The notes: a model not told the origin generated them from the sequence alone. DNA of 13,115 bases from Chryseosolibacter sp966095595 (GCA_966095595.1 CBHTUB010000122.1:1-13115), one strand, 5' to 3'. Shown: positions 1 through 6,764, counted from the stretch's first letter. Program-made: numbers and translations.

Positions 1-27
1 AGCCTCCAATCCCTGGCCCGATACAAA

Positions 28-60
28 ATAAAAAGTCTGCCCATCGACAGACCTTTTATT
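28..60 (-). terminator. Intrinsic terminator after the TolC gene, probably bidirectional
   Basis: The arms GTCTG (35-39) and CAGAC (48-52) pair around an 8-nt loop. The stem continues in A-T pairs past a single bulged base at 53. Read on the minus strand, the hairpin is followed by a T-rich tract (TTTTTATTTT), about 30 nt after the TolC stop codon, so it is well placed to end the ATPase-TolC transcript. On the plus strand it is followed by TTTTATT, so it could also serve a convergent gene entering from the left; one plus-strand frame has a stop at 29-31, but too little is visible to call a gene there. Confidence 0.8.
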
Positions 61-90
61 ACAAAACTTAACTATTAACCCTAAGGATCT

Positions 91-1476
91 CTAGGGAATA
101 TTCTCAAAGTTCAACGTTCCGGTGGCATAATTGATCAGCAGATCCTGGAACATAAGCGTATAACGCGCGTTCTCGTAATCCTGCCGCGCGCGTGTCAATG
201 TCTGATTCGACTGCGTCAGGGCCACGATGTCTGAGATCCCCAGCGCATAACGTTCCTTCTCGAGCGCATTTGATGTCTCCGCGGCCGCCAACTGTGCAGA
301 CGCAGCGTCGAAGCCCGCTTTCGCATCCTGAAGATTTTGGTACGCCAGCAACACTTCATTTTTCACCGTGATCTCCGTATTCTCTGTTTGCAACCTCGCA
401 TTCTCATATTGCATTTTGCTTCTCACCACATTAGTCCTGTTCGTGAACGCATTATAAATGGGTATTCTGAAAGCAACACCGTAAGTCAACTGGGTGTTGT
501 CTTCCCGAAACTGATCCACAAAGCTTCTGTTCCGCGGAAGTTGCTCGGGGCTGGTCTCTTCACCTGTACGATAAATATAGTTGTAAGCCGAGCCATAGCT
601 CGCAAACAAATTTATGGAAGGAAAGTATGTGCTCTTCGTCGCAGAAAAAGTGAACTGGGAAGCCTTTTCGTTTTCCTGTGCACGTTTTAGATCGCTCCGT
701 CTTTCACTGGCAGTAGCATATAACTCGTCGAGGGAAACGCCTGAGTTGCTGCCAACCGTCCAGTTGGGGTCTTCAAGGTCGAAGGGAATGGAAGGATCGA
801 GCTGGAGTGTCTGGGCAAGCGTAGCCTTGTCATTGCGCAGCGTATTTTTCGCACGGACCAAAAGCAACTCCGCATTTTTCAGCTGATACTCCTGGTTCTT
901 CAGATCCACTTCGGCGCGCGTTCCTGCATCGACAAACTCACGGATCTGATTGTACTGCTGCTGCTGGGTCTCCACGTTTTTCTCGTTGATGATCACAAGC
1001 CGCTGATCCAAAAGGCAAGTGAGGAATTGTCTGCTGACGTCGCGAATCACGTCCTGACTTGTTCTGTTCACAAAATGCAACTGGGCTTCGTACGAGCTGG
1101 ATGACGCGCGATATGTATTCATCACGTTAAGTCCGCGAAAGAGCGGCATATTGGCATCGATCGATGCATTCACAAAATCCAGCACACCGTTCACTACACG
1201 ACCTTGTTGCTGGTTGAAAGAGTTACCGTCGTTTCGTCCGGCATTACCATTGATGTTGACAGTTGGACCAAAGCCCAGAAGGCCGGCATTCTTGGTTACC
1301 CTTGTAGCAACAAGCTGGTTCTTTTGCTGATTCAGATTCAGGTTCTTGTCAAGCCCGATCTTCACCGCCTCTTTGAATGTAAGCTTCGATGGAGTTGCCG
1401 GGGCAGTCTGCTCCTGAGCCAGCGCACTCACCGTAACAAAACCTAAAACGATTGTAAGTATCTTCTTCATAGTCAT
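91..1476 (-). CDS. TolC-family outer membrane efflux protein
   Basis: A 461-residue outer-membrane channel of the TolC/OEP family, expected to form a trimeric beta-barrel with a long periplasmic alpha-helical tunnel that takes substrates from an inner-membrane pump. The N-terminus is a signal peptide (KKILTIVLGF core, ending SALAQ). Two OEP-type repeats follow, roughly residues 30-230 and 250-450, rich in long Gln/Asn/Ala helices, for example around ENVETQQQQYNQ and the C-terminal NALEKERYALGISDIVAL, a typical OEP signature (YxxGxxDxxxL). Length is normal for the family. The start codon overlaps the stop of the upstream ATPase gene in TAATG, which favours this Met over a second one two codons in. 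Cotranscription with an ABC ATPase points to a tripartite ABC export system, but adaptor and permease are not next to it, so the substrate is unknown. Confidence 0.93.
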   Translation of the reverse strand: MTMKKILTIVLGFVTVSALAQEQTAPATPSKLTFKEAVKIGLDKNLNLNQQKNQLVATRVTKNAGLLGFGPTVNINGNAGRNDGNSFNQQQGRVVNGVLDFVNASIDANMPLFRGLNVMNTYRASSSSYEAQLHFVNRTSQDVIRDVSRQFLTCLLDQRLVIINEKNVETQQQQYNQIREFVDAGTRAEVDLKNQEYQLKNAELLLVRAKNTLRNDKATLAQTLQLDPSIPFDLEDPNWTVGSNSGVSLDELYATASERRSDLKRAQENEKASQFTFSATKSTYFPSINLFASYGSAYNYIYRTGEETSPEQLPRNRSFVDQFREDNTQLTYGVAFRIPIYNAFTNRTNVVRSKMQYENARLQTENTEITVKNEVLLAYQNLQDAKAGFDAASAQLAAAETSNALEKERYALGISDIVALTQSNQTLTRARQDYENARYTLMFQDLLINYATGTLNFENIP

Positions 1477-2162
1477 TAAACTCTCTCTAAAACCTGAGCA
1501 TCTTCCACTACAGCGCCGTCGGCAACACGAACGATACGTTTACCGTAACGCGCATTCTCTTCAGAGTGCGTCACCTGAATAATGGTAATGCCTTCATTGT
1601 TCAGCTTCTGGAATATCTCCATGATCTGCTTGCCCTGATCCGAATGAAGATTGCCCGTGGGCTCATCGGCAAGCAAAAGTTTCGGCTGGCCCACGATCGC
1701 GCGCGCAATACCGACCAACTGCTGCTGTCCGCCACTGAGCTGCTCCGGAAAAAGATCCTTTTTCGCCACCATGTTGAAGCGATCCAGCATTTCCGCCACC
1801 ATGCTCTTGCGCTGTGCGCTGCTCACACCCTTGTACAGTAAGGGCGTCTCGATGTTCTCATAAACCGTCAACTCATCGATCAGGTGATACGCCTGAAAAA
1901 TGAATCCGATATAATTTTTGTGCATGTCGGACTTCTGTTTTTCCTTCAGCTTGTGAACAGGCTGATCGAAGAAAAAGTACTCCCCTTCAGAAGGTTCGTC
2001 CAGCATCCCGATGATATTCATCAGGGTTGACTTACCCGCCCCGCTGGGCCCCATGATGGTGAGGAACTCCCCCTGTTCAACATCCAGGTTCACGCCTTTT
2101 AAAATGAAGGTCCGTTGGAATCTTGAATCGATGTATTTATCGATGTCTCTGAGTTTTATCAT
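1476..2162 (-). CDS. ABC transporter ATP-binding protein, LolD/MacB type
   Basis: A 228-residue cytoplasmic ATPase subunit. All nucleotide-binding elements are present: Walker A GPSGAGKST (38-46), Q-loop Gln90, signature LSGGQQQ (142-148), Walker B LLLADEP (162-168) and switch His199 in VTHS. The phrase ADEPTGNL after Walker B is characteristic of the MacB/LolD/FtsE group, whose permeases act by mechanotransmission and often work with a periplasmic adaptor and TolC. The residues after the signature are LVGIARA rather than the textbook RVAIARA; I believe this variant occurs in other members of the group, so it is not by itself a sign of decay. The gene is first in a two-gene operon with the TolC protein (TAATG overlap). 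Its permease partner is not in the window, so it must be encoded elsewhere. The start lies about 10 nt below the first repeat unit and 26 nt below the palindromes upstream. Confidence 0.93.
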   Translation of the reverse strand: MIKLRDIDKYIDSRFQRTFILKGVNLDVEQGEFLTIMGPSGAGKSTLMNIIGMLDEPSEGEYFFFDQPVHKLKEKQKSDMHKNYIGFIFQAYHLIDELTVYENIETPLLYKGVSSAQRKSMVAEMLDRFNMVAKKDLFPEQLSGGQQQLVGIARAIVGQPKLLLADEPTGNLHSDQGKQIMEIFQKLNNEGITIIQVTHSEENARYGKRIVRVADGAVVEDAQVLERV

Positions 2163-2171
2163 GCTTTATAA

Positions 2172-2206
2172 TTACAATTGACTTATGACCAATAATTGGT
2201 GATCAC
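2172..2206 (+). repeat. Heptad-phased degenerate repeat, core T(G/A/T)A + 4 nt
   Basis: Five consecutive 7-nt units begin TTA, TGA, TGA, TAA, TGA, each followed by four variable bases (for example TGACTTA then TGACCAA). The first and third base of every unit are constant. The tract lies directly upstream of the ABC ATPase start, in the 402-nt gap 2163-2564, and overlaps the palindromes listed separately. It is not an exact tandem repeat; only the phase and core are kept. Three further tracts with the same 7-nt period but different cores occur in other gaps of this window. Confidence 0.55.
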
Positions 2207-2207
2207 C
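2188..2207. promoter_or_regulatory. Overlapping palindromes upstream of the ABC-TolC operon
   Basis: ACCAATAATTGGT (2188-2200) is a perfect inverted repeat around one central base, and GGTGATCACC (2198-2207) is a perfect 10-nt palindrome sharing three bases with it. They sit 26-45 nt upstream of the ATPase start codon, where an operator would be expected. Part of the symmetry may be a by-product of the heptad repeat in the same place, and no regulator gene lies nearby. The operator role is inference. Confidence 0.35.
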
Positions 2208-2385
2208 CAATGCCAACAATGGTGCCAGAGCATTTTTCGGGTTTTCACTACTAAAATCACCGTTTTCACGCCATTTAAGGCGTTCGCTTCTGAAATCCGG
2301 TGTCCGGAATCGACCAAAGATAATCAGGTGTCGGCTATTGCTGTTTGCATTTGGGGTGATAATATCTGCCGGGAATTGGAGTCTT

Positions 2386-2427
2386 CCCAAAAGCCAATAC
2401 CCAACGGCCAAAAGCCACTCGCTACCT
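2386..2427 (+). repeat. Heptad-phased degenerate repeat, core (C/G)CCAANN
   Basis: In phase from 2386, the units CCCAAAA, GCCAATA, CCCAACG and GCCAAAA are followed by weaker GCCACTC and GCTACCT. The exact 10-mer CCAAAAGCCA occurs at 2387-2396 and 2408-2417, exactly three units (21 nt) apart. The rest of the gap 2163-2564 shows no supported gene: the longest open frames there cross these repeats, have no homology I recognise, and look like chance. Confidence 0.65.
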
Positions 2428-2564
2428 TGAGCTTTCTATACCCCGGGGCTGCATTCCGTCATTTTCAATTCGCCGCCAGGCACTCCTAAAAAGCCATCTG
2501 TCAAAACAAACCCGATCCGGCTTTCCTGCCTTGAATTTTGAAGGGATTGGAAGTAGATTTAAGT

Positions 2565-2978
2565 ATGCGATTTGTAATTGCCATACTGTCGCTCACAACA
2601 ACGCTTAACTGCGTCGCCCAGCAAAAAGCAGATGAGATACGAATGAGCATCTACTTCGGCGGTGGCAGCTATTACATCTCCGAAGACCAGGCGACGGAGC
2701 TCTACCACTGGCTCGATTCCATTCCCGAGGTTCTTGATAAATACAACATTCAGCTGATCAGTCACACCGATCCCATTGGGGGCAAGGAGTACAACGAGTG
2801 GCTATCGGAAATGAGGAGCACCGCGGTACAACAGCTTCTGATCAAAAAAGCGATCCCCGAATTCAAGATCTCGATCAAGGACTGGGGACTAGAGAATCCC
2901 GTTTACAGCAACAACACGTTCCAGGGCATGCAGATGAACCGCCGCGTTGATGTGATCCTTTATCCCATCATTTTTTAG
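2565..2978 (+). CDS. Secreted OmpA-C-like peptidoglycan-binding domain protein
   Basis: A short exported protein of 137 residues made of a signal peptide (MRFVIAILSLTTT, ending CVAQ) and one OmpA C-terminal-type domain. Visible family marks are SHTDPIGG followed by YNEWLSEMRS (family pattern TDxxGxxxYNxxLSxxR) and, near the C-terminus, MQMNRRVDVILYP (the NRRV element). These include the Asp and Arg that in this family usually contact the diaminopimelate of peptidoglycan. There is no beta-barrel and no convincing lipobox (LNC is a poor fit), so it is probably a soluble periplasmic protein. The ATG at 2565 was chosen because it begins a clean signal peptide; an in-frame TTG at 2538 would add nine residues that spoil it. 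It could bind peptidoglycan alone or be the remnant of a larger OmpA protein. Confidence 0.8.
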   Translation: MRFVIAILSLTTTLNCVAQQKADEIRMSIYFGGGSYYISEDQATELYHWLDSIPEVLDKYNIQLISHTDPIGGKEYNEWLSEMRSTAVQQLLIKKAIPEFKISIKDWGLENPVYSNNTFQGMQMNRRVDVILYPIIF

Positions 2979-3085
2979 AGGCTCAATCCATACTCCTTTT
3001 TCACTATTTATCGCACCAGAGTACAATTATCATTCTGCTCTTCATTATTTTTCTCGCTCATTAGCCCAACCTAACCAAACAAACT

Positions 3086-3823
3086 ATGAAGGCACGAAGA
3101 AGTCTCTCTGTATTTCTGTTCTCAATTATTTCACTCACTTCCGTCGCGCAAGTCGACATCGCAAAAAGGATCGAAGAGGAAAATGTAGTTGCCGGCTTTA
3201 TCATCAAGGACGGCAAGGAAATTCCAGGCTATGTCAGGAAAATGGGAACGACACCACTCCCGGGATCAACCGATATCTATCCGGCCCCATGGGAATTTCA
3301 AAAAGATATCCGCTTCATGGAAAAAAATGCCTTCGAGACTGCGGAGAAGATCAAGAATAAAGACTTCTCTAAATATGAGCCGGATGATCTCGACGGTTAC
3401 AAATATGACACGCTTGCATTCGAGAGTGTCAAATATTCCGATATGTCGGCAGTAGGAACCGGAATGATCGCCAGAAAAATGTTCATGAGAAAATTAAAGG
3501 ACGGAAAGATCTCCCTGTTCGCTCATTTCTCGATGCCGATTGTTGTCGGTGAAGTCTCCGAGTTCAAGACATCATACGAAGAATGCGCACAGCCGAACAT
3601 CGTATACCGTATCGGAAAAGATGGAAAGCTCAAGCTCGTCAATAGCCTCAACGTGAAAAAAGAACTTGCTGCATGTCCGGTAGTCGTTGAGAAATATGAG
3701 AAGGGAGATTATGGCATTTCCGGTGAAAATAAAACCGGTCTTGCAAAGCTTGCAGACAAGACGATCCTGCGCGACGGCGTCAGGCTGGCAGTCATAGACG
3801 ATTATAACGTACAATGTCAATAA
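3086..3823 (+). CDS. Secreted protein of unknown function
   Basis: A 245-residue protein with a signal peptide (core LSVFLFSIISLTSVAQ) and no other membrane segment, so probably periplasmic or secreted. I do not recognise the family. Visible features are a short beta-rich start (VAGFIIKDGKEIPGYV), a middle section with many Lys/Asp/Tyr (about residues 80-120), and an alternating hydrophobic, probably beta-structured half (GMIARKMFMRKLKDGKISLFAHF). Two Cys lie in the second half (EECAQP and ELAACPVV), with a third near the C-terminus (NVQCQ). It may be transcribed with the OmpA-like gene 107 nt upstream or from its own promoter. A strong terminator starts 23 nt after its stop. The start is supported by the signal peptide. 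Confidence 0.75.
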   Translation: MKARRSLSVFLFSIISLTSVAQVDIAKRIEEENVVAGFIIKDGKEIPGYVRKMGTTPLPGSTDIYPAPWEFQKDIRFMEKNAFETAEKIKNKDFSKYEPDDLDGYKYDTLAFESVKYSDMSAVGTGMIARKMFMRKLKDGKISLFAHFSMPIVVGEVSEFKTSYEECAQPNIVYRIGKDGKLKLVNSLNVKKELAACPVVVEKYEKGDYGISGENKTGLAKLADKTILRDGVRLAVIDDYNVQCQ

Positions 3824-3842
3824 TACAAATCAGTAACATAGA

Positions 3843-5468
3843 TCAGGCCCCGGTCACATTGCCGGGGCTTTTTTCGTTTCCGGCTGATTCATGAACCTTC
3901 AGCAACGCATTCAGATCACTTAGTGTATTTGCCTCGCTGGCCCGTTTGTCTTTTCTCCATCGCGCCATCCTCGGAAACCTCAACGCGATCCCTGATTTGT
4001 GACGTGTGGACCGATTGATTCCTTCAAAGGCAATCTCGAAAATGAGCTCCGGTTTTACTGATCGCACCGGGCCAAAACGTTCGACGGTATTTTGTTTTAT
4101 CCATCGGTCGACCTCGCGTATCTCATCATCCGTCAGACCACTGTACGCTTTCGCAAAAGGAACGAGCTGATCGCCATCCCACACGGCAAACGTATAGTCA
4201 GTATAAAGATTTGCGCGACGCCCATTCCCGCGCATCGCATAGATCAGTACCGCGTCGACAGAAAAAGGATCGATCTTCCATTTCCACCAGTCCCCCCTCC
4301 GCCGCCCGTTCCTGTAGAGGGAATTTTTTCGTTTGAGCATGATTCCCTCACTCAGAAATTCCCGCGAGCGGCTTCGCTCATAGGCAAGCTCTTCCCACGT
4401 ATTGAACTCCACCAGTTGTGACAGCTTCAACACAGCGCTTTCCGCACTGCAAAGCTCCTCGAGCTGTTTCCGGCGCTGCTCCATGGGCCAATCACGAATA
4501 TCCTCTCCGTGCCATTCGAGAAGATCGTATGCCACAAATGCGACCGGCACTTCTTTCAGCAACTTTGCGCCAACACCCTTTCTCCCGATTCGTGTTTGCA
4601 GATGGTTGAACGACAAGGGCCGGCCGTCCTTGAAGGGCAGGATCTCTCCGTCTATCACCGTGCCCTCCGGCAGCATATTCAACAACGCGCCATACTCCGG
4701 ATATTTATCCGTGACGAGTTCTTCTCCCCTCGACCATACAAATAGTTGTCCGTCGCGCACGATCACCTGCCCGCGAATGCCGTCCCATTTCCTCTCTGCA
4801 AACCATTCGCGGGGATCACCGAGTGATTCAACCGGATCTTCAAGCGCATACGCCAGGTAAAAGGGATAAGGCTTCGAATGGTCGACCGTGGTCTTCGCAT
4901 AGATCAGGTCTTCGAAAGTATCGATATCCGGAGACCAGTTGCCCATCAACCTGTGGGCTATCACATTTTCCACGACATTCGAATACTTCGCGAGTGCCTT
5001 CACCATCAGCTGCTGCGACACGCCCATTCTGAAACCTCCGGTAATGAGCTTATTGAATACAAACCTTTCGGACTCATTCAGCTGACCCCATGCCCAAAGT
5101 ATCTTCTCCTTCTTTTGAAGCACGTCAAGCGGCTCAAGGGCTTTGATATAATCGATCCAATACGTTAACGAGTAGTCCGAACCTTCGAAGTCGGGAGGCA
5201 GCACGAGGGTGATCGTCTCGGCGAGGTCACCAACCACGGCATAGGATTCATAGAACAACCACTGCGGTATACGCGACAGCTCATTTGCCCATTCGGCAAG
5301 GTAAGTTGCATTTACGGTCCGTTTCGGTCTGCGATGCGAGAGGATGGCAATAGCCCATAATTTATCCTGATCACTGGCGTGCTGAAAGTATTCGATCAGG
5401 GCTTTGATCTTGCCAAGCGTTTTAGTGGTCTGATCAAGGTCCGTAAAAAGTTTGGTGAAGTGTTTCAT
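3843..5468 (-). CDS. ATP-dependent DNA ligase, ligase-associated DNA damage response type
   Basis: A 541-residue ATP-dependent DNA ligase that would seal nicks through a ligase-AMP intermediate. After an N-terminal DNA-binding domain (about 1-200), the nucleotidyltransferase core shows motif I KWDGIR with Lys227 as the adenylated residue, motif III FVAYDLLE (311-318), motif IV SEGIMLKR (373-380) and motif V WWKWKID (394-400). The OB-fold domain ends with motif VI-like RFPRMARWRKDK (497-508). The adjacent metallo-beta-lactamase exonuclease places it in the bacterial ligase-associated DNA damage response set rather than among NHEJ LigD enzymes. The start fits the family N-terminus; the ATG overlaps the stop of a 36-codon ORF (ATGA). 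The last seven codons lie in a terminator hairpin serving the opposing gene. The helicase and PdeM-type gene that often follow are absent here. Confidence 0.93.
   Translation of the reverse strand: MKHFTKLFTDLDQTTKTLGKIKALIEYFQHASDQDKLWAIAILSHRRPKRTVNATYLAEWANELSRIPQWLFYESYAVVGDLAETITLVLPPDFEGSDYSLTYWIDYIKALEPLDVLQKKEKILWAWGQLNESERFVFNKLITGGFRMGVSQQLMVKALAKYSNVVENVIAHRLMGNWSPDIDTFEDLIYAKTTVDHSKPYPFYLAYALEDPVESLGDPREWFAERKWDGIRGQVIVRDGQLFVWSRGEELVTDKYPEYGALLNMLPEGTVIDGEILPFKDGRPLSFNHLQTRIGRKGVGAKLLKEVPVAFVAYDLLEWHGEDIRDWPMEQRRKQLEELCSAESAVLKLSQLVEFNTWEELAYERSRSREFLSEGIMLKRKNSLYRNGRRRGDWWKWKIDPFSVDAVLIYAMRGNGRRANLYTDYTFAVWDGDQLVPFAKAYSGLTDDEIREVDRWIKQNTVERFGPVRSVKPELIFEIAFEGINRSTRHKSGIALRFPRMARWRKDKRASEANTLSDLNALLKVHESAGNEKSPGNVTGA
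3847..3874 (+). terminator. Intrinsic terminator for the gene ending at 3823, inside the ligase 3' end
   Basis: The arms GCCCCGG (3847-3853) and CCGGGGC (3862-3868) form a perfect 7-bp stem with an 8-nt loop, extendable by a G-T and an A-T pair, followed by TTTTTT (3869-3874). It begins 23 nt after the stop of the secreted-protein gene on the plus strand. The same bases encode the end of the ligase on the other strand. Read on the minus strand there is no T tract, so it should end only the plus-strand transcript. Confidence 0.88.
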
Positions 5469-5575
5469 GCCGGCTTGCGTTTCACATCAATCCAAGGCAC
5501 ACCACGCCCACACCTGCCTCCAGAACAAGCAGGAAATCCACAAAGGTCACAAAAGTTTCCTTTCAGTTTAAGCAT
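5465..5575 (-). CDS. Possible small cysteine-containing peptide (36 aa)
   Basis: A 36-codon ORF occupies most of the gap between the exonuclease and ligase genes and ends in an ATGA overlap with the ligase start, the arrangement expected of translational coupling. The peptide has four cysteines at positions 9, 12, 17 and 22 (FCDLCGFPAC then SGGRCGRG), with the spacing CxxC-x4-C-x4-C, and a basic C-terminus (VKRKPA). This could be a tiny metal-binding fold. No signal peptide is evident. I do not recognise it, and an ORF this short can occur by chance; the overlap and the cysteine spacing are the only arguments for it. The heptad repeat lies just upstream of its ATG. Confidence 0.3.
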   Translation of the reverse strand: MLKLKGNFCDLCGFPACSGGRCGRGVPWIDVKRKPA

Positions 5576-5576
5576 G

Positions 5577-5625
5577 GAATCTAAAATCAAAAATCAGCAA
5601 TCATAAATCTTAAATCAAAAACCGG
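5577..5625 (-). repeat. Heptad-phased degenerate repeat, core NNGATTN (minus strand)
   Basis: Six consecutive 7-nt units keep the four bases AATC at positions 2-5 on the plus strand (for example AAATCAA, AAATCAG, CAATCAT), followed by one degenerate unit (AAACCGG). On the minus strand, in the direction of the exonuclease and ligase genes, this reads as GATT every seven bases. It is the most regular of the four tracts in the window. It begins 7 nt downstream of the exonuclease stop codon and abuts the start of the small ORF. Confidence 0.8.
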
Positions 5626-5631
5626 TATGGC

Positions 5632-6702
5632 CTATGAAGGCTCTCCCGTGATAAACGGGCCCAGTACTTCATTCGAGGGCTCCTCCCCCGCATTACCAGC
5701 TTCGGCCATCTCCCCCAACTCCCCTTCAAACTTCGTCTTCACTTCCTGCGCATCGTAACCTATCTCCCGAAGCCATTGCGCAAAGATTTCCGTGTAACCG
5801 TGCGTCACAAAAATTCGCTGGGCACCGGTTTCCCTGATTGCCGTATTCAGGTCATCCCAATCCACATGGTCAGATAAAACGAATCCGCGGTCAGCGCCGC
5901 GTCGGCGTCTCGTACCGCGCAGTTGCATCCATCCCGAAGCAATGCCCAATGAATAGGGAAAGAATCGTTTCATCCACGGCGATCCCACCGCCGAGGGTGG
6001 ACAAAGAATAAGCGATCCCTTCAGATCCTCTTTCGATATCTGGTCAGTAACCCGGGGAGCATCCGGCAACATCAGTCCCTGCTCCCGCAGAACACGATTA
6101 ACCGAATCGACAGCCCCATGGGTGAAGATGCGCCCGATCGATGCGTCTACATTTTTTAGGATTCGTTGGATCTTTCCGAGCGTATATCCTGCGATCACGG
6201 ACACCTTTCCATCCTCCTGGTTCCTGCGCCACCATTGATTGATCGAAGCAAACACTTCCGACTGTCCCTTCCACTTGTAGATCGGAAGCCCGAATGTCGA
6301 CTCTGTTATGAATGTATGACACTTCACGGGTTCGAATGGCGTTGAAATGCCATCGTGCTGAAGCTTGTAGTCGCCCGAGAAGACCCACACTTCGCCATTA
6401 TACTCGACCCTTATCTGCGCGGAGCCGGGAATATGACCGGCAGGATGAAAAGAAAAATGAACACCATTGATTGTCAACACCTCTCCATAGTCCATCGTCT
6501 GAATGGCATTATCCTCAAGAAACAGGCGATGCCTGATCACGGGCTTTGCGATGGACGTGCACAAATAATGTTTGTGTCCGGGATAGGCATGATCGGAATG
6601 ACCGTGGCTGATGATCGCCTTGTCCACCGGTTTCCATGGATCCAGATAGATGCGTGCCTGAGCGCAATAGATTCCTTTATCGGTAAATTGAAGCAGGTCC
6701 AC
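5632..6702 (-). CDS. Metallo-beta-lactamase-fold DNA exonuclease, ligase-associated
   Basis: A 356-residue metallo-beta-lactamase-fold nuclease of the ligase-associated exonuclease group, related to SNM1/CPSF-type enzymes. The N-terminus (LLQFTDKGIYCAQARIYLDP) is typical. The metal-binding HxHxDH motif is intact as HGHSDH at 33-38, and later metal ligands are visible in HPAGHIPGSAQ, FSGDYK and, near residue 300, VTHGYTE. It probably processes DNA ends or flaps before sealing by the ligase encoded downstream. The start is GTG: no ATG lies between it and the upstream in-frame stop, and the family N-terminus begins here. It lies 62 nt after the NTF2-like gene on the same strand, so the three may be cotranscribed. 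The C-terminal Glu/Gly tail is slightly longer than I expect for the family. Confidence 0.92.
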   Translation of the reverse strand: MDLLQFTDKGIYCAQARIYLDPWKPVDKAIISHGHSDHAYPGHKHYLCTSIAKPVIRHRLFLEDNAIQTMDYGEVLTINGVHFSFHPAGHIPGSAQIRVEYNGEVWVFSGDYKLQHDGISTPFEPVKCHTFITESTFGLPIYKWKGQSEVFASINQWWRRNQEDGKVSVIAGYTLGKIQRILKNVDASIGRIFTHGAVDSVNRVLREQGLMLPDAPRVTDQISKEDLKGSLILCPPSAVGSPWMKRFFPYSLGIASGWMQLRGTRRRRGADRGFVLSDHVDWDDLNTAIRETGAQRIFVTHGYTEIFAQWLREIGYDAQEVKTKFEGELGEMAEAGNAGEEPSNEVLGPFITGEPS

Positions 6703-6764
6703 GGACTTAATAACTCTTTCCGGTTGAAAATAGTTATGAGCCTCTTAAAATTAAATGCCCGCTG

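Noticed and set aside
1..31. 3' end of a convergent plus-strand gene (stop at 29-31) left of the terminator
   Set aside because: Only nine codons are visible, with no recognisable sequence; the bidirectional terminator makes it possible but not supportable.
2172..2489. Open frames of 79 aa (minus, 2172-2411) and 97 aa (plus, 2196-2489) in the gap before the OmpA-like gene
   Set aside because: They run through the heptad repeats and palindromes, show no signal peptide or family pattern, and overlap each other on opposite strands; more likely chance frames.
2531..2564. Bacteroidota-type promoter (TTG at 2531, TAGATTTA at 2554) before the OmpA-like gene
   Set aside because: Spacing and sequence are fair, but it would put the transcription start almost on the ATG, and the motif is short enough to arise by chance.
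4402..4860. A 152-codon plus-strand open frame opposite the ligase core
   Set aside because: It is Ser/Pro/Arg-rich shadow translation across the conserved ligase motifs.
5577..5625. CRISPR-like array
   Set aside because: Units are 7 nt with no spacers of CRISPR size, and no cas genes are present.
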